From assembly GCA_904397865.1 (NCBI GenBank), contig CAJFOS010000010.1, positions 17,997 to 81,996 on the forward strand: 64,000 bases of DNA. Reading direction: 5' to 3'. Below, piece by piece: positions 35,354 to 43,804 of the stretch. Positions within the stretch are counted from its first letter, which is position 1. The number at the start of each line of letters is the position of its first letter. The notes under the pieces were generated by a model. That model made no database searches, was not told the DNA's origin, and saw only the letters and a program-made list of their open reading frames with translations. The DNA is from Candidatus Allochristensenella caecavium. GTDB lineage: Bacteria; Bacillota; Clostridia; Christensenellales; QAND01. A program made the translations under genes and the position numbers.

Positions 35354-36460
35354 TCAGGGTAAGGAAATCACATACGCCTTTTCCCCTTCAAACGCAAGGG
35401 CGTGCTGTCCGGTCGGCAACGGAACAAAGGATGTGGCTGTAAAAGGCAGGGTATAGTCCTTCTGTTTACTGCCGCTGAGAGAAAAGGTCCGAACCTGATT
35501 GGTCGTGTAGGCATATAGTTTATTCTTTCCGAGCGAAACTTGCAACGTGCCTGTCGGCATCTGCACGTAAATATCATTTCCGTCCAGGGTGAGCAGGCGC
35601 GCTGTGGCAATACGTTCATTGGCCTCGCCGCCCGGAATAAAGAGCATCGTCATGGTATGATTGGATTCATAAGCATCGCGATATTCCCAGCCATACACCA
35701 GTTCCTGCTTTTGCACCGTTCCGATGTAATCCATCAGCACTGCCTGATTGGTACCGATGGCATAAAGGCTTTCCTCTCCGAAAATCAACTTTTGCAGAAT
35801 TTGCCCTTCGATGGTGAGATTGCCAGTATTGGCCAAGGAATCATTATACGTGACAACGCGGGAAACCGGCGTGGCAGAGGCTCTATCCAACGTATAAATA
35901 TAGAGTGAATCACCCGAGGTAAAGCCAAAATCCAGAATATATTTATCGGTAAAATCATAACGCGCGGCTTCTTCGCCCGCCTGATTGAGCAGAATCACCC
36001 GATTGTTGCTGGCATAATCCGTGCTCAATACAGCGACAAGCGTCTTGCCACAAGCCACTTGCTGCACGGAACCGTAAAACTCTTTGCTGGCGTAGGCCTG
36101 TCCATTGGCTGAAAAAAGCTGAACGTTGGAATCATTATATACAGCAACCATATCGGAGGATGCCGCAACCTTCATATTCGCAGCGAGCGTCTCCGTCGTC
36201 CATTTTTCGTTGTTGGCGTAATCCACACAGGTCAACTTAGCATCCTGAGTAAAGAAAATTGAGTTTTTTGATGCTATATAATTGTTATTGCTTGTAAAAC
36301 GCATTTCTTTTGCTTGGATAGAACCAATCCCGCCGCCGAAGAGACAAACGGCCCCCACAACCAGCATCACCAAGACAACAGCCCCAATGCATGCCGGAAG
36401 CAGCCATTTCATCTTTCGTTTTCTGCGTTTTTGATTCCGGTTCCTGGGAGGCGGAAACAT
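35354..36460 (-). CDS. DUF5711 family membrane-anchored beta-propeller-like protein
   Basis: 368 aa, ATG 36460 (MFPPPRNRNQKRRKRK) with AAAGGAGGGG upstream. A short basic cytoplasmic head and one membrane segment (about 18-40: LLPACIGAVVLVMLVVGAVCLF) anchor a large outer domain. That domain consists of repeating four-strand units (for example KLTCVDYANNEKWTTETL, NVQLFSANGQAYASK, VILLNQAGEEAARY), so it is probably a seven- or eight-bladed beta-propeller. Family members often sit next to CvpA genes in Clostridia; the function is unknown. First gene of a two-gene unit. Confidence 0.78.
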   Translation of the reverse strand: MFPPPRNRNQKRRKRKMKWLLPACIGAVVLVMLVVGAVCLFGGGIGSIQAKEMRFTSNNNYIASKNSIFFTQDAKLTCVDYANNEKWTTETLAANMKVAASSDMVAVYNDSNVQLFSANGQAYASKEFYGSVQQVACGKTLVAVLSTDYASNNRVILLNQAGEEAARYDFTDKYILDFGFTSGDSLYIYTLDRASATPVSRVVTYNDSLANTGNLTIEGQILQKLIFGEESLYAIGTNQAVLMDYIGTVQKQELVYGWEYRDAYESNHTMTMLFIPGGEANERIATARLLTLDGNDIYVQMPTGTLQVSLGKNKLYAYTTNQVRTFSLSGSKQKDYTLPFTATSFVPLPTGQHALAFEGEKAYVISLP

Positions 36461-36542
36461 GCCCACCCCTCCTTTCATAGATAGCCAGTTTGCCATATTG
36501 TATCATATTTACGGGCAGATGCCACGTTTTTTCCCTGACAAC

Positions 36543-36570
36543 AAAAAAGAGCCCCCTATGGGGGCTCCTT
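36543..36570 (-). terminator. Intrinsic terminator of the YkuS-like gene
   Basis: AGCCCCC and GGGGGCT flank a TAT loop; on the minus strand a T tract (TTTTTTG) follows. It lies just before the stop of the 79-aa gene at 36571 and may terminate its transcript. Confidence 0.75.
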
Positions 36571-36810
36571 TCAGCGTTCGAACAGGTCCGTATAAAGACG
36601 GGAACGAATCACTTGCTGGACTTCCTGTGGCGATTTCTCCCTGGCATAGATATAGAGCGCGCCCTGCGGCCCCGGCTGGACCTTGGGCAGCCCTTGTGTG
36701 CACAGAACAGCATCGCATTCATGCACTTGATTGATGGGATAGAGTTCATGGCCGTATTCCTGCATGGACTTAGCCAGCGCCTCCAGCTCCGGCACATACG
36801 CAATGCGCAC
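36571..36810 (-). CDS. YkuS-like (UPF0180) small protein
   Basis: 79 aa; GTG start 36810 (on the minus strand) with GGAGGTG upstream. The beginning MRIAYVPELEALAKSMQEYGHEL and the following DAVLCTQGL match the small YkuS/UPF0180 pattern: one alpha/beta unit, conserved near residues 30-38. Function unknown. Monocistronic, next to a terminator and divergent from the lipid-kinase gene. Confidence 0.6.
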   Translation of the reverse strand: MRIAYVPELEALAKSMQEYGHELYPINQVHECDAVLCTQGLPKVQPGPQGALYIYAREKSPQEVQQVIRSRLYTDLFER

Positions 36811-36882
36811 GACAACACCTCCGATTGTTATTGATGAAAAGAGTATGGCCCTGGCGATGGGAATTTATACCCGTGTTTTTTC

Positions 36883-36911
36883 GTGACGAAGCGACAGAAA
36901 TATGCTAAAAT
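36883..36911 (+). promoter_or_regulatory. Putative promoter for the lipid kinase gene
   Basis: Extended -10 TGCTAAAAT (36903-36911) with a poor -35 GTGACG 17 bases upstream; extended -10 promoters tolerate this. Confidence 0.5.
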
Positions 36912-36952
36912 AGTGCGCATCTATCAAAGGCAGGTGAACGGCCATCGTCGCA

Positions 36953-37822
36953 TTGATGATTAATCCCCATGCCGGAAAGGGGCATGCAAAACATGTCGGG
37001 GAACAGGTGGAAGCCTATTTGCAGGAAGAGCGAGTTCCCTTTCGCGTGTTCTACACGCAATATAAACAACATGCAATTGCCTTGACACAGCAATGCCTGG
37101 ATTGGGGAGCGACACATATTCTGGTGGTCGGCGGCGATGGGACGGCACACGAAGTGGCGCAAAAACTGGTGGGGACTGACACTGTCCTTGGAATCGTACC
37201 CGCTGGTACTGGGAACGATTATGCTCGTACATTCCACTTGCCTGTCCATCCGCAACAGGCTGTTCGAACGGCCTTGCATGGAGCGGTCAAGCGCGTGGAT
37301 GTCATACGAATTAACGATAGTTATTGTTTAAATGTGGCCTCCGTGGGCGTGGACGCACAAACCAATGAAGAAACCAAGCGTTTCAAGGGCATTTTACGTG
37401 GAAAGCTAGCTTATATTGCGGGTGCGCTGTGCGCTATTGTACGGTACCGGCCCTTACCTTTGCAGATTGCGTGGGATGAAAAGCAGGCCGTAGCTCAAGC
37501 TGCTACAATGTGCGTTGTGGCTAACGGTAAATATTATGGAGGCGGCTTTTATCCCGTCGCGCAGGCGGACCCGGAAAACGGACGCCTGGACGCACTGGTG
37601 GTCGATGGATTGAAGAAGCGGCAAATTCCCCGTCTTTTTCTCAAATACATGCGCGGTACACATGCGGATTGCAAGGAAGCGCATTTTTATCAATGCCAAA
37701 AAATGTCTTTGGCTTGTACAGATGCACCCTTATTATTGAATTCCGATGGGGAAAGCTATTATTTAGAACGGTGCGACATCTCCATTGTGCCGCATTGCCT
37801 GTCGCTGGCCGTTCCGGTATAG
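36953..37822 (+). CDS. Diacylglycerol/sphingosine-type lipid kinase (YegS/BmrU family)
   Basis: 289 aa as called. NAD-kinase-like fold: MINPHAGKGHAKHVG at the N-terminus, LVVGGDGTAHEVAQKL (about 60-75) and GIVPAGTGNDYARTF (about 81-95) as nucleotide-binding loops. It probably phosphorylates a membrane lipid such as diacylglycerol or undecaprenol. The start is unsettled: TTG 36953 lies 15 bases from the AGGTGA ribosome site, while an in-frame ATC at 36944 is ideally placed. The cca gene starts 14 bases after its stop. Confidence 0.87.
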   Translation: MMINPHAGKGHAKHVGEQVEAYLQEERVPFRVFYTQYKQHAIALTQQCLDWGATHILVVGGDGTAHEVAQKLVGTDTVLGIVPAGTGNDYARTFHLPVHPQQAVRTALHGAVKRVDVIRINDSYCLNVASVGVDAQTNEETKRFKGILRGKLAYIAGALCAIVRYRPLPLQIAWDEKQAVAQAATMCVVANGKYYGGGFYPVAQADPENGRLDALVVDGLKKRQIPRLFLKYMRGTHADCKEAHFYQCQKMSLACTDAPLLLNSDGESYYLERCDISIVPHCLSLAVPV

Positions 37823-37836
37823 GAGGCGAAACGGGT

Positions 37837-39249
37837 TTGATTTGCCCTGTTCTGCCGACGTGGGTCGGCCCGCTTGCACAAGCTTTTGAAGCCGCCGGGC
37901 ATCCGCTGTGGATAGTCGGCGGCTTTGTGCGCAATGCCCTGATGGGGTTGCCGGAAAAGACCGATATCGATTGTACGGGCGCCGCATTGCCTGCACAGGC
38001 GGCTGCAATCGCACGGCAGGCGGGTTACCAGGCGGTATCCAAGCATCCGACGCTCGGCACTTTATGCATATCCAATAACGACGGAATGTTGGAATATACG
38101 CCTTTTCGTACAGAATCCTATCCCGCCGGCGGTGCTCACCGTCCGTTGGAGGTACAGTTCACCGATTCCCTTCCGCTGGATGCACAGCGCCGGGATTTTA
38201 CCATCAATGCCATTTATGCACACGCGCGGACGGGCGAACTACAGGACCCGCTAGCAGGGATACCCGATATAGAACACCGCCGGCTGCGCGCCTGTTCGGA
38301 TGCGCATATCACTTTAAAGGACGATGCCTTGCGTATATTGCGCATGGCTCGCCTGGCCGGTGAACTACGGTTTGAACCGGAGCACGCGCTCATCGAGGCG
38401 GCACGCGAATTTGCATGTCAGCTTGATGATTTATCACCTGCGCGCATACAAGGCGAACTACGGCGCATCTGTCTGGCAGACGGTATGTATCCCGCTCAGT
38501 CCCCTGCGGGCCATATGAAAGCGTTGCGGATATTGGAGGCATGCGGCGCACTGCGCATTCTGCTGGCAGAGCTGTACGAAGGTACGGGTATGCGTCAAAA
38601 TCCCCTCTATCATCATTATGATGTATTTGAACACAACCTGCACGCCTACCAGGCCGCGCCCTGCCGCATTACGCTACGGTTGGCGGCCCTGCTGCACGAT
38701 GTGGGAAAGCCCGCTGCTTATGCCCAGGGCGGAAACATGCACGGACATGAACGCATTGGAGCACAGATGGCGCAGCAGATTCTGCAACGTCTAGGGTTCG
38801 ACCGCAAAACAACACAGGCCGTCTGTATGCTGATTGCCCGCCACATGTTTGATTTGGACGGCCGCGCCAAGGTTTCTACCGTAAGAACCCGTTTTGCGCA
38901 ATGGGGTTTCGAGTTTGCACAAGATTTGATTGCGTTGCGTAAAAGCGATATCGATGGTTCCGGCACCACGCCCAGCCAAGGCCAAACGGTAGAAAAATGG
39001 ACGGCTATTTTACAGACTATGCGCGAAGAAGGCGCGATTGATTCGATGGCAGACATGCAGATTACCGGGGAGCAGATTATGGCATGCTGTCATGTGCCCA
39101 GCGGGCCGGCGGTGGGGCAGATAAAAAAGCGACTGTTTGTGCAGTGCGCGCTGCGGCCGCATCTCAACCGCCCCGAACAGCTGAAGCGGGAGGCCATCCG
39201 TCTGGCGCGGTCGCTGGGGTATACAGACGCCGCACAAAAAGACGGATGA
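37837..39249 (+). CDS. cca: CCA tRNA nucleotidyltransferase with HD domain
   Basis: 470 aa. Adds or repairs the 3' CCA of tRNA. TTG 37837 follows AGGAGG by ten bases; a longer frame running into the upstream gene is rejected. Class II head domain: IVGGFVRNALMGLP, then DIDCTGAA (metal aspartates) near 47-49, LDAQRRDFTINAIYA and RILRMARLAG. The C-terminal half has an HD phosphohydrolase motif, LAALLHDVGKPAAYAQG, and HERIGAQMA, as in bacterial Cca with 2',3'-cyclic phosphodiesterase activity. VRN replaces the usual VRD in the first motif, probably harmless. Confidence 0.9.
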   Translation: MICPVLPTWVGPLAQAFEAAGHPLWIVGGFVRNALMGLPEKTDIDCTGAALPAQAAAIARQAGYQAVSKHPTLGTLCISNNDGMLEYTPFRTESYPAGGAHRPLEVQFTDSLPLDAQRRDFTINAIYAHARTGELQDPLAGIPDIEHRRLRACSDAHITLKDDALRILRMARLAGELRFEPEHALIEAAREFACQLDDLSPARIQGELRRICLADGMYPAQSPAGHMKALRILEACGALRILLAELYEGTGMRQNPLYHHYDVFEHNLHAYQAAPCRITLRLAALLHDVGKPAAYAQGGNMHGHERIGAQMAQQILQRLGFDRKTTQAVCMLIARHMFDLDGRAKVSTVRTRFAQWGFEFAQDLIALRKSDIDGSGTTPSQGQTVEKWTAILQTMREEGAIDSMADMQITGEQIMACCHVPSGPAVGQIKKRLFVQCALRPHLNRPEQLKREAIRLARSLGYTDAAQKDG

Positions 39250-39349
39250 GTTTACCTGCGACGATGGATTTCGTTCGCAAGATGCAAGCTGTATATTGGA
39301 TATCTGCGTAAAAGAAAGCATATGCGAGCAAACAACGGACTGATGGGAT

Positions 39350-39378
39350 TTGCAAAGCCGGCGCGATTCATGTAAAAT
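39350..39378 (+). promoter_or_regulatory. Promoter for the alpha/beta hydrolase gene
   Basis: TTGCAA (39350-39355), 17-base spacer, TAAAAT (39373-39378), about 70 bases before the GTG at 39446. The rest of 39250-39445 shows no gene. Confidence 0.65.
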
Positions 39379-39445
39379 AAATTGATACTTTTTCGGACAT
39401 CTTGGAAAAATCGGGTACCCGGGCACGAAAGGAGGAGCGGACTCC

Positions 39446-40309
39446 GTGGCCGAACATACACATAAACAACAGTTTATCTACAGTGAGCATACCGGTGAAT
39501 ATGTGGAAATCCAAGGACTCCGTGTCCATGTGATGGCAGCGGGCGACGGGGACCCTGTGCTCTTGATTCATGGGGTCGGCCAGTCGGCTTACACATGGCG
39601 GCGCAGTTTTGATGAGTTAAGCAAGCATTTTCTGGTTATCGCCGTGGATATGATTGGATACGGTTATTCAGACAAACCAGATTTGACTTATTCGATTGAG
39701 GAAAACTCCGAATTTTTGCTGGCGCTGCTCAATACATTGCGTATCAAGCAGACGCATTTAGTCGCCATTGGGAGCGGGGCCGTTTATGCGTTGGATTTCA
39801 TGATTCATTACCCTGCGCGTGTTGGCCGGGCGGTATGCTTGGCCCCGGGCGGCGTCACGCCGGATATGCCGGCACTGCTGCGCGCGATGGCATCACCAAC
39901 GTTTTCGCGTGTTGCCTCTTGGTTGTTCACGGAAAGACAGGTGCGGCGGATTCTACGCAGCTGCATGTTTGACCAGACATGTCTGGATGAGCGCGATATG
40001 GATGAAATCTATGAAACGCTTGCGCTGCCAGGCAGCAAAGAGGTACTATGCCGGAGCCTGAAAAACTTCCATGAGGAGGAAGTGGTTTCGCGGCTACGGA
40101 TGGTGCCGCACGAGGTGCTATACTGCTGGGGAAGTGAAGACCGCTGGCGGCCACTGGACGAGAGTAACCCCTATATCGTTGCGACGCCGGAATCTTCACT
40201 GTATATCATGCGAAACTGCGGTCATTTAGCACACGAAGAGAAACCGGAGCGGTTTAACGAGGTCGTGGTCTCTTTTCTCAACGATGGCCTGGTGCCCAAT
40301 GAAGTGTAA
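39446..40309 (+). CDS. Alpha/beta hydrolase with altered nucleophile elbow
   Basis: 287 aa, GTG start 39446 with AAAGGAGGAG upstream. Family features: VLLIHGVGQSAYTWR (oxyanion region), AVDMIGYGYSDKP, then the strand-helix turn HLVAIGSGAVYALDFMIHYP. Where the family has GxSxG, this protein reads A-I-G-S-G (residues 107-111): the position of the catalytic Ser is Gly109 and a Ser follows at 110. Asp232 (WGSEDRW) and His260 (NCGHLAHEEKPERF) of the triad are kept. It may be inactive, shifted by one, or act on something unusual. Substrate unknown. A terminator follows it, before DUF951. Confidence 0.88.
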   Translation: MAEHTHKQQFIYSEHTGEYVEIQGLRVHVMAAGDGDPVLLIHGVGQSAYTWRRSFDELSKHFLVIAVDMIGYGYSDKPDLTYSIEENSEFLLALLNTLRIKQTHLVAIGSGAVYALDFMIHYPARVGRAVCLAPGGVTPDMPALLRAMASPTFSRVASWLFTERQVRRILRSCMFDQTCLDERDMDEIYETLALPGSKEVLCRSLKNFHEEEVVSRLRMVPHEVLYCWGSEDRWRPLDESNPYIVATPESSLYIMRNCGHLAHEEKPERFNEVVVSFLNDGLVPNEV

Positions 40310-40321
40310 AGAACGTTTGCG

Positions 40322-40346
40322 CACCCCGCGATATGCGGGGTGTTTT
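40322..40346 (+). terminator. Intrinsic terminator after the hydrolase gene
   Basis: CACCCCGC (40322-40329) pairs with GCGGGGTG (40335-40342), followed by TTTT. It lies directly before the DUF951 ribosome site, so downstream genes may be attenuated. Confidence 0.75.
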
Positions 40347-40366
40347 CGCAAAGGAGAGCGAAGCGG

Positions 40367-40543
40367 ATGCAAATTGCATTGAATCAGATTGTACAGTTGA
40401 AAAAAAAGCATCCCTGCGGAGGAACGCGCTGGAAGGTGGTCCGCGTGGGGGCGGATATCAAAATTACCTGCCTGACGTGCCAGCGAACGGTAATGCTGGA
40501 CCGTGCGGAATTTGAAAAACGCGTAAAGAAGGTGGAAGAATGA
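40367..40543 (+). CDS. DUF951 family protein
   Basis: 58 aa. ATG 40367 follows AAGGAG (40351-40356). The sequence has the family pattern VQLKKKHPCGGTRWKVVRVG, ADIKITCLTCQRTVMLDR and a basic tail, with two conserved cysteines in CLTC. A small OB- or SH3-like fold is likely. Function unknown. Its stop overlaps the lepB start (ATGA), so the two are translationally coupled. Confidence 0.88.
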   Translation: MQIALNQIVQLKKKHPCGGTRWKVVRVGADIKITCLTCQRTVMLDRAEFEKRVKKVEE

Positions 40544-41091
40544 TTGCTTCGCGTAAATCCTATCCCGCCCGCAAGGAAGAACGCGAATACAGGCAATCCT
40601 TCCGTTCTTTTTTCTGGACGATGGCGATTGCGGTGGTGCTGGCGCTTTTACTGCGGATGTTCGTCATCGAAACCATCCGTGTTGAGGGGCCAAGTATGCA
40701 GCCAACCCTACACACCAACGAGCGAGTATTGATTGAAAAAATTACGCTTCCCTTTTCCATGCCGGAGCGAAACGATATTGTCGTCTGCCAGTTTGAACGG
40801 CAGAGCGAGCCGTTTGTCAAGCGTGTAATCGGCCTGCCGGGAGAAACCATCGAAATCCGCAACGGAGACGTGTATATCAATGGCGCGCCGCTGGAGGAAG
40901 ATACGTATGGCAGCGGAAAACGGCCGCGCGATATGGCCGCGGTAACCATTCCGGAGGACTGCGTGTTTGTGATGGGCGACAACCGTGCCAATTCAGCGGA
41001 TAGCTGCGTTTACGGTCCAATTGAAAAATCGCGTATTCGCGGGATTGTGGTGTTACGCTTCTGGCCATTGAATGCAATCACAACGTTTTAA
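40540..41091 (+). CDS. lepB: Type I signal peptidase
   Basis: 183 aa. Membrane protease that removes signal peptides. One N-terminal membrane segment (about 24-45: FFWTMAIAVVLALLLRMFVI). Catalytic Ser52 in VEGPSMQPTL and Lys94 in FVKRVIGLPGETIEIRNG; GDNRANSADSCVYGPI is the box E region. Single-membrane-span form typical of Gram-positives. Translationally coupled to DUF951. Confidence 0.96.
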   Translation: MIASRKSYPARKEEREYRQSFRSFFWTMAIAVVLALLLRMFVIETIRVEGPSMQPTLHTNERVLIEKITLPFSMPERNDIVVCQFERQSEPFVKRVIGLPGETIEIRNGDVYINGAPLEEDTYGSGKRPRDMAAVTIPEDCVFVMGDNRANSADSCVYGPIEKSRIRGIVVLRFWPLNAITTF

Positions 41092-41121
41092 TCCGTTCTT
41101 TCCGTCCGCGCGATTTTGTTC

Positions 41122-41151
41122 TTGCGGGAAGAAAAGAATGTGTGCTATAAT
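41122..41151 (+). promoter_or_regulatory. Promoter for rpsF-ssb-rpsR
   Basis: TTGCGG (41122-41127), 18-base spacer, TATAAT (41146-41151) with TGC just before it (extended -10). Confidence 0.75.
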
Positions 41152-41208
41152 AATTCGCATTGTTTCCTTGCCCTGCAAAGGGCCAGAGTCCAAAAGGAGG
41201 TGAACGCC

Positions 41209-41496
41209 GTGAACAATTACGAAGCGATGTACATCATCAATCCGGCGGTGGAAGACGAAGCACGCGCACAACTGGTGGAACGTTTTTCCGCAATCGTGAC
41301 CGCTGGCGGCGGCAATGTCGAGAAAATCGATGACTGGGGCAAACGCAAGCTTGCTTATGAAATCGAAGACTTGACCGAAGGCCACTACATTTTGATGACG
41401 TTCCAAAGCAGCCCGGAGCTGCCGCGTGAATTGGAACGCAATTTCAAAATTAATGAAAACATCATGCGTTTCCTGGTCATCCGTAAGGATGCGTAA
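41209..41496 (+). CDS. rpsF: 30S ribosomal protein S6
   Basis: 95 aa. GTG 41209 with AGGAGG upstream; sequence starts MNNYEAMYIINPAVEDEAR. KIDDWGKRKLAYEIEDLTEGHY and FKINENIMRFLVIRKDA are the S6 hallmarks. Binds S18 in the 30S subunit. First gene of the conserved rpsF-ssb-rpsR operon near the replication origin. Confidence 0.97.
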   Translation: MNNYEAMYIINPAVEDEARAQLVERFSAIVTAGGGNVEKIDDWGKRKLAYEIEDLTEGHYILMTFQSSPELPRELERNFKINENIMRFLVIRKDA

Positions 41497-41522
41497 GGAG
41501 CAAAGAAAGTGGGTGGGTACGT

Positions 41523-41948
41523 ATGAACCGTGCGATTTTGATTGGTAATTTGACCCGTGACCCGGATGTCCGTATGACCAATGGCGGCATTTCGGTGTGC
41601 ACGTTTTCCATTGCCGTACAACGGCGCTTTCCAAACCAGCAGGGCGAGCGGCAGGCTGACTTTTTTAACATCGTCTGCTGGCGCGCGTTGGCGGAAAACT
41701 GCGGGAAATACCTGAAAAAAGGCAGCAAGGTTTGCGCAACCGGCCCGATTCAAAACCGCAGCTATGAAGCCAATGACGGCACCAAGCGGTATGTCACGGA
41801 AATCGTGGCGGAGGAAGTGGAATTCCTCGACCGCCCAGGCCAGAACAACGGAGAGCCGCGCAGCCAGGCGCCGCAGGCGTCTGCCCCTTCCTTTGGTTCG
41901 GCTTCCGGATTCGGCGATGCGGTAGAAGATGACGAATTACCCTTCTAA
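41523..41948 (+). CDS. ssb: Single-stranded DNA-binding protein
   Basis: 141 aa. OB fold with [31 protein letters not shown] and [22 protein letters not shown]. Gly/Pro/Gln-rich tail ending in the acidic DDELPF tip that recruits partner proteins. Lies between rpsF and rpsR as in most bacteria. Confidence 0.97.
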   Translation: MNRAILIGNLTRDPDVRMTNGGISVCTFSIAVQRRFPNQQGERQADFFNIVCWRALAENCGKYLKKGSKVCATGPIQNRSYEANDGTKRYVTEIVAEEVEFLDRPGQNNGEPRSQAPQASAPSFGSASGFGDAVEDDELPF

Positions 41949-41971
41949 AATACGAAAGGACGGTACCGATT

Positions 41972-42220
41972 ATGGAAGAAAGACCGGTAAGAAAACCGCG
42001 CCAGGGCCGTCGCCCCAAGCGTAAGGTTTGCGCATTTTGCGCTGATAAAAACGCGGTGATTGACTACAAGGATGTCAACCGCCTGCGCCGTTATGTATCG
42101 GAACGCGGAAAGATTTTGCCGCGCCGGATGTCCGGCACGTGCGCCAAACACCAGCGTGAGTTGGCTATGGCCATCAAACGCGCACGCGTAATCGCGCTGC
42201 TGCCATATGTGCAGGACTGA
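41972..42220 (+). CDS. rpsR: 30S ribosomal protein S18
   Basis: 82 aa. [29 protein letters not shown] and the C-terminal region [21 protein letters not shown] are the S18 core. The CxxC pair marks a zinc-binding (C+) S18 version. Last gene of the operon; terminator follows. Confidence 0.97.
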   Translation: MEERPVRKPRQGRRPKRKVCAFCADKNAVIDYKDVNRLRRYVSERGKILPRRMSGTCAKHQRELAMAIKRARVIALLPYVQD

Positions 42221-42233
42221 CAGACGCATTGTG

Positions 42234-42262
42234 GAACGGTGTCCAAAAGACACCGTTCTTTT
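42234..42262 (+). terminator. Intrinsic terminator after rpsR
   Basis: GAACGGTGTC (42234-42243) pairs with GACACCGTTC (42249-42258), followed by a T tract. Confidence 0.88.
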
Positions 42263-42341
42263 ATTTGCAGGTTTGCGCTGGTTTTGATACACTGTTACAA
42301 ACATCGGCCCCTTTGCAGGCCTACACACCGAGGTGACACAT

Positions 42342-43166
42342 TTGCGCGAACGCATCAAGCACATCTTTCACGGACCGCTGGTTTGGCTGCTGGCGGTGGC
42401 CGTAATTGCTTGTGCAGGCTTTTTTATGGTTGTACAGCTTTCAGGCGGCAGCACAATAAACGTACTGGGAAGCATCCGCGAACGAGGCACGATTCGCATC
42501 GGCGTGCTGGAAGACAACGCACCTTATTGTACGGTGGACGAAGCGGGCAACGCTACCGGTTTTGAAGCGGAACTGGCGATGCAGATAGGACGCGAAATTT
42601 TGCAGGGCGAAGGCGTTCAGTTGGTGCCGCTGAACATCAAAACCACACGGGCGAATCTGGACCAGGAAAATTGTGACCTGTTGGTATCCAAAGTGGTGGT
42701 CAACGAGACGAACAGCACCAAATATGCCCTTTCCTCCGCGTATGCGCAGGAACCGCTGCAATTGCTGACACGCACTGGGCAGACGATCAACCTGTTGGAT
42801 GGAAATTTAAAAATCGGCGTGATTCCCAGTTCCAATGCCAAAAGCGTGCTGACAACCACACTTACTGGTATGAACAGCCCCGTACAGGTGATGGATATTT
42901 CCAGTTATCCGGACGCGCTGACAGCTTTGCAGAGCCAAAAAATCGATGCATTCTGCGCGGAGGCGAGCGTATTGCGTGCATTGCAGGCGGATGGAATGCA
43001 AATTCAGGATGCGCAGATTGGTTCACTCACTTACGCCATTGCGGTGCGCAGTAATGAAAAAGACTTGGCAGATGCCGTGGAAAAGTGCTTGACGCAGATG
43101 CGCAAAGATGGTACTCTCGATGCGCTATATAATAAATATGCCATTGTTAGGCCTGCCGAAACATAA
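42342..43166 (+). CDS. Membrane-anchored solute-binding (SBP-3) domain protein
   Basis: 274 aa. TTG 42342 follows GAGGTG by 5 bases; a GTG three codons earlier is an alternative. A basic head and hydrophobic segment (about 13-33) are followed by a periplasmic-binding-protein domain of the polar amino-acid type: IRERGTIRIGVLEDNAPYCTVDEAGNATGFEAELAMQIGREI. The lipobox-like VIAC within the segment is followed by more hydrophobic residues, so a membrane anchor is more likely than a lipoprotein. No ABC permease or ATPase genes flank it. It could supply a distant transporter or be a sensor. A family function cannot be fixed. Confidence 0.82.
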   Translation: MRERIKHIFHGPLVWLLAVAVIACAGFFMVVQLSGGSTINVLGSIRERGTIRIGVLEDNAPYCTVDEAGNATGFEAELAMQIGREILQGEGVQLVPLNIKTTRANLDQENCDLLVSKVVVNETNSTKYALSSAYAQEPLQLLTRTGQTINLLDGNLKIGVIPSSNAKSVLTTTLTGMNSPVQVMDISSYPDALTALQSQKIDAFCAEASVLRALQADGMQIQDAQIGSLTYAIAVRSNEKDLADAVEKCLTQMRKDGTLDALYNKYAIVRPAET

Positions 43167-43201
43167 ACAGCAGGCAGTCCTTGGGTTGAGGAGGAAACAC
43201 G

Positions 43202-43738
43202 ATGAATATTTGGCATGATGTGGACCCATCCCGCGTAACGCCGGAACAGTTTGTCGCTGTCATTGAAATTTCCAAAGGCGGAAAGAATAAATATGAGCTG
43301 GACAAACCGACAGGTTTTTTGCGGTTGGACCGCGTGCTGTACACATCCACCCATTATCCGGCGAACTACGGGCTGATTCCGCTGACCTATTCGGAAGACC
43401 ATGACCCGTTGGATGTATTGGTATTCTGTCAGGAACAGCTGGTTCCGCTGTGTTTGGTAGAATGCCGCCCCATTGGCATTATGACGATGATTGACGATGA
43501 TGAGATGGACGAAAAAATCATCGCGGTACCGGTCAATGACCCCGCGATGAGCGATTATTACGATATTGCGCAGCTGCCGTCCCATCATATGGAAGAAATT
43601 CGGCATTTCTTTGAAGTATACAAAGAATTGGAAGGAAAAAAGACGGTGGTCAAGCGTTTTGACGGCGCAGAGGCCGCTCGGGCATCGATACAAAAAAGCC
43701 TGGAGGCCTATAAGCGATTCCGGGCGCAGGAAAAGTAA
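43202..43738 (+). CDS. ppa: Inorganic pyrophosphatase
   Basis: 178 aa family I pyrophosphatase. Metal and substrate residues: EISKGGKNKYELDKPTGFLRLDRVLYTS, then YGLIPLTYSEDHDPLDVLVF (the DxDPxDV signature near 66-71) and IGIMTMIDDDEMDEKIIAVP. Hydrolyses PPi made by biosynthetic reactions. ATG 43202 with GAGGAGG upstream. Stands between the solute-binding protein and a VTT-family gene. Confidence 0.97.
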   Translation: MNIWHDVDPSRVTPEQFVAVIEISKGGKNKYELDKPTGFLRLDRVLYTSTHYPANYGLIPLTYSEDHDPLDVLVFCQEQLVPLCLVECRPIGIMTMIDDDEMDEKIIAVPVNDPAMSDYYDIAQLPSHHMEEIRHFFEVYKELEGKKTVVKRFDGAEAARASIQKSLEAYKRFRAQEK

Positions 43739-43804
43739 ACAAAACATACCTGCCGTTGCATCATGCAGCGGCCTTGTTTTATTCATGAAGGAGCGTGCCT
43801 GCCC

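Noticed and set aside
37669..37836. N-terminal extension of the cca gene overlapping the lipid kinase
   Set aside because: It reads another frame of the upstream gene and has no ribosome site; TTG 37837 has AGGAGG.
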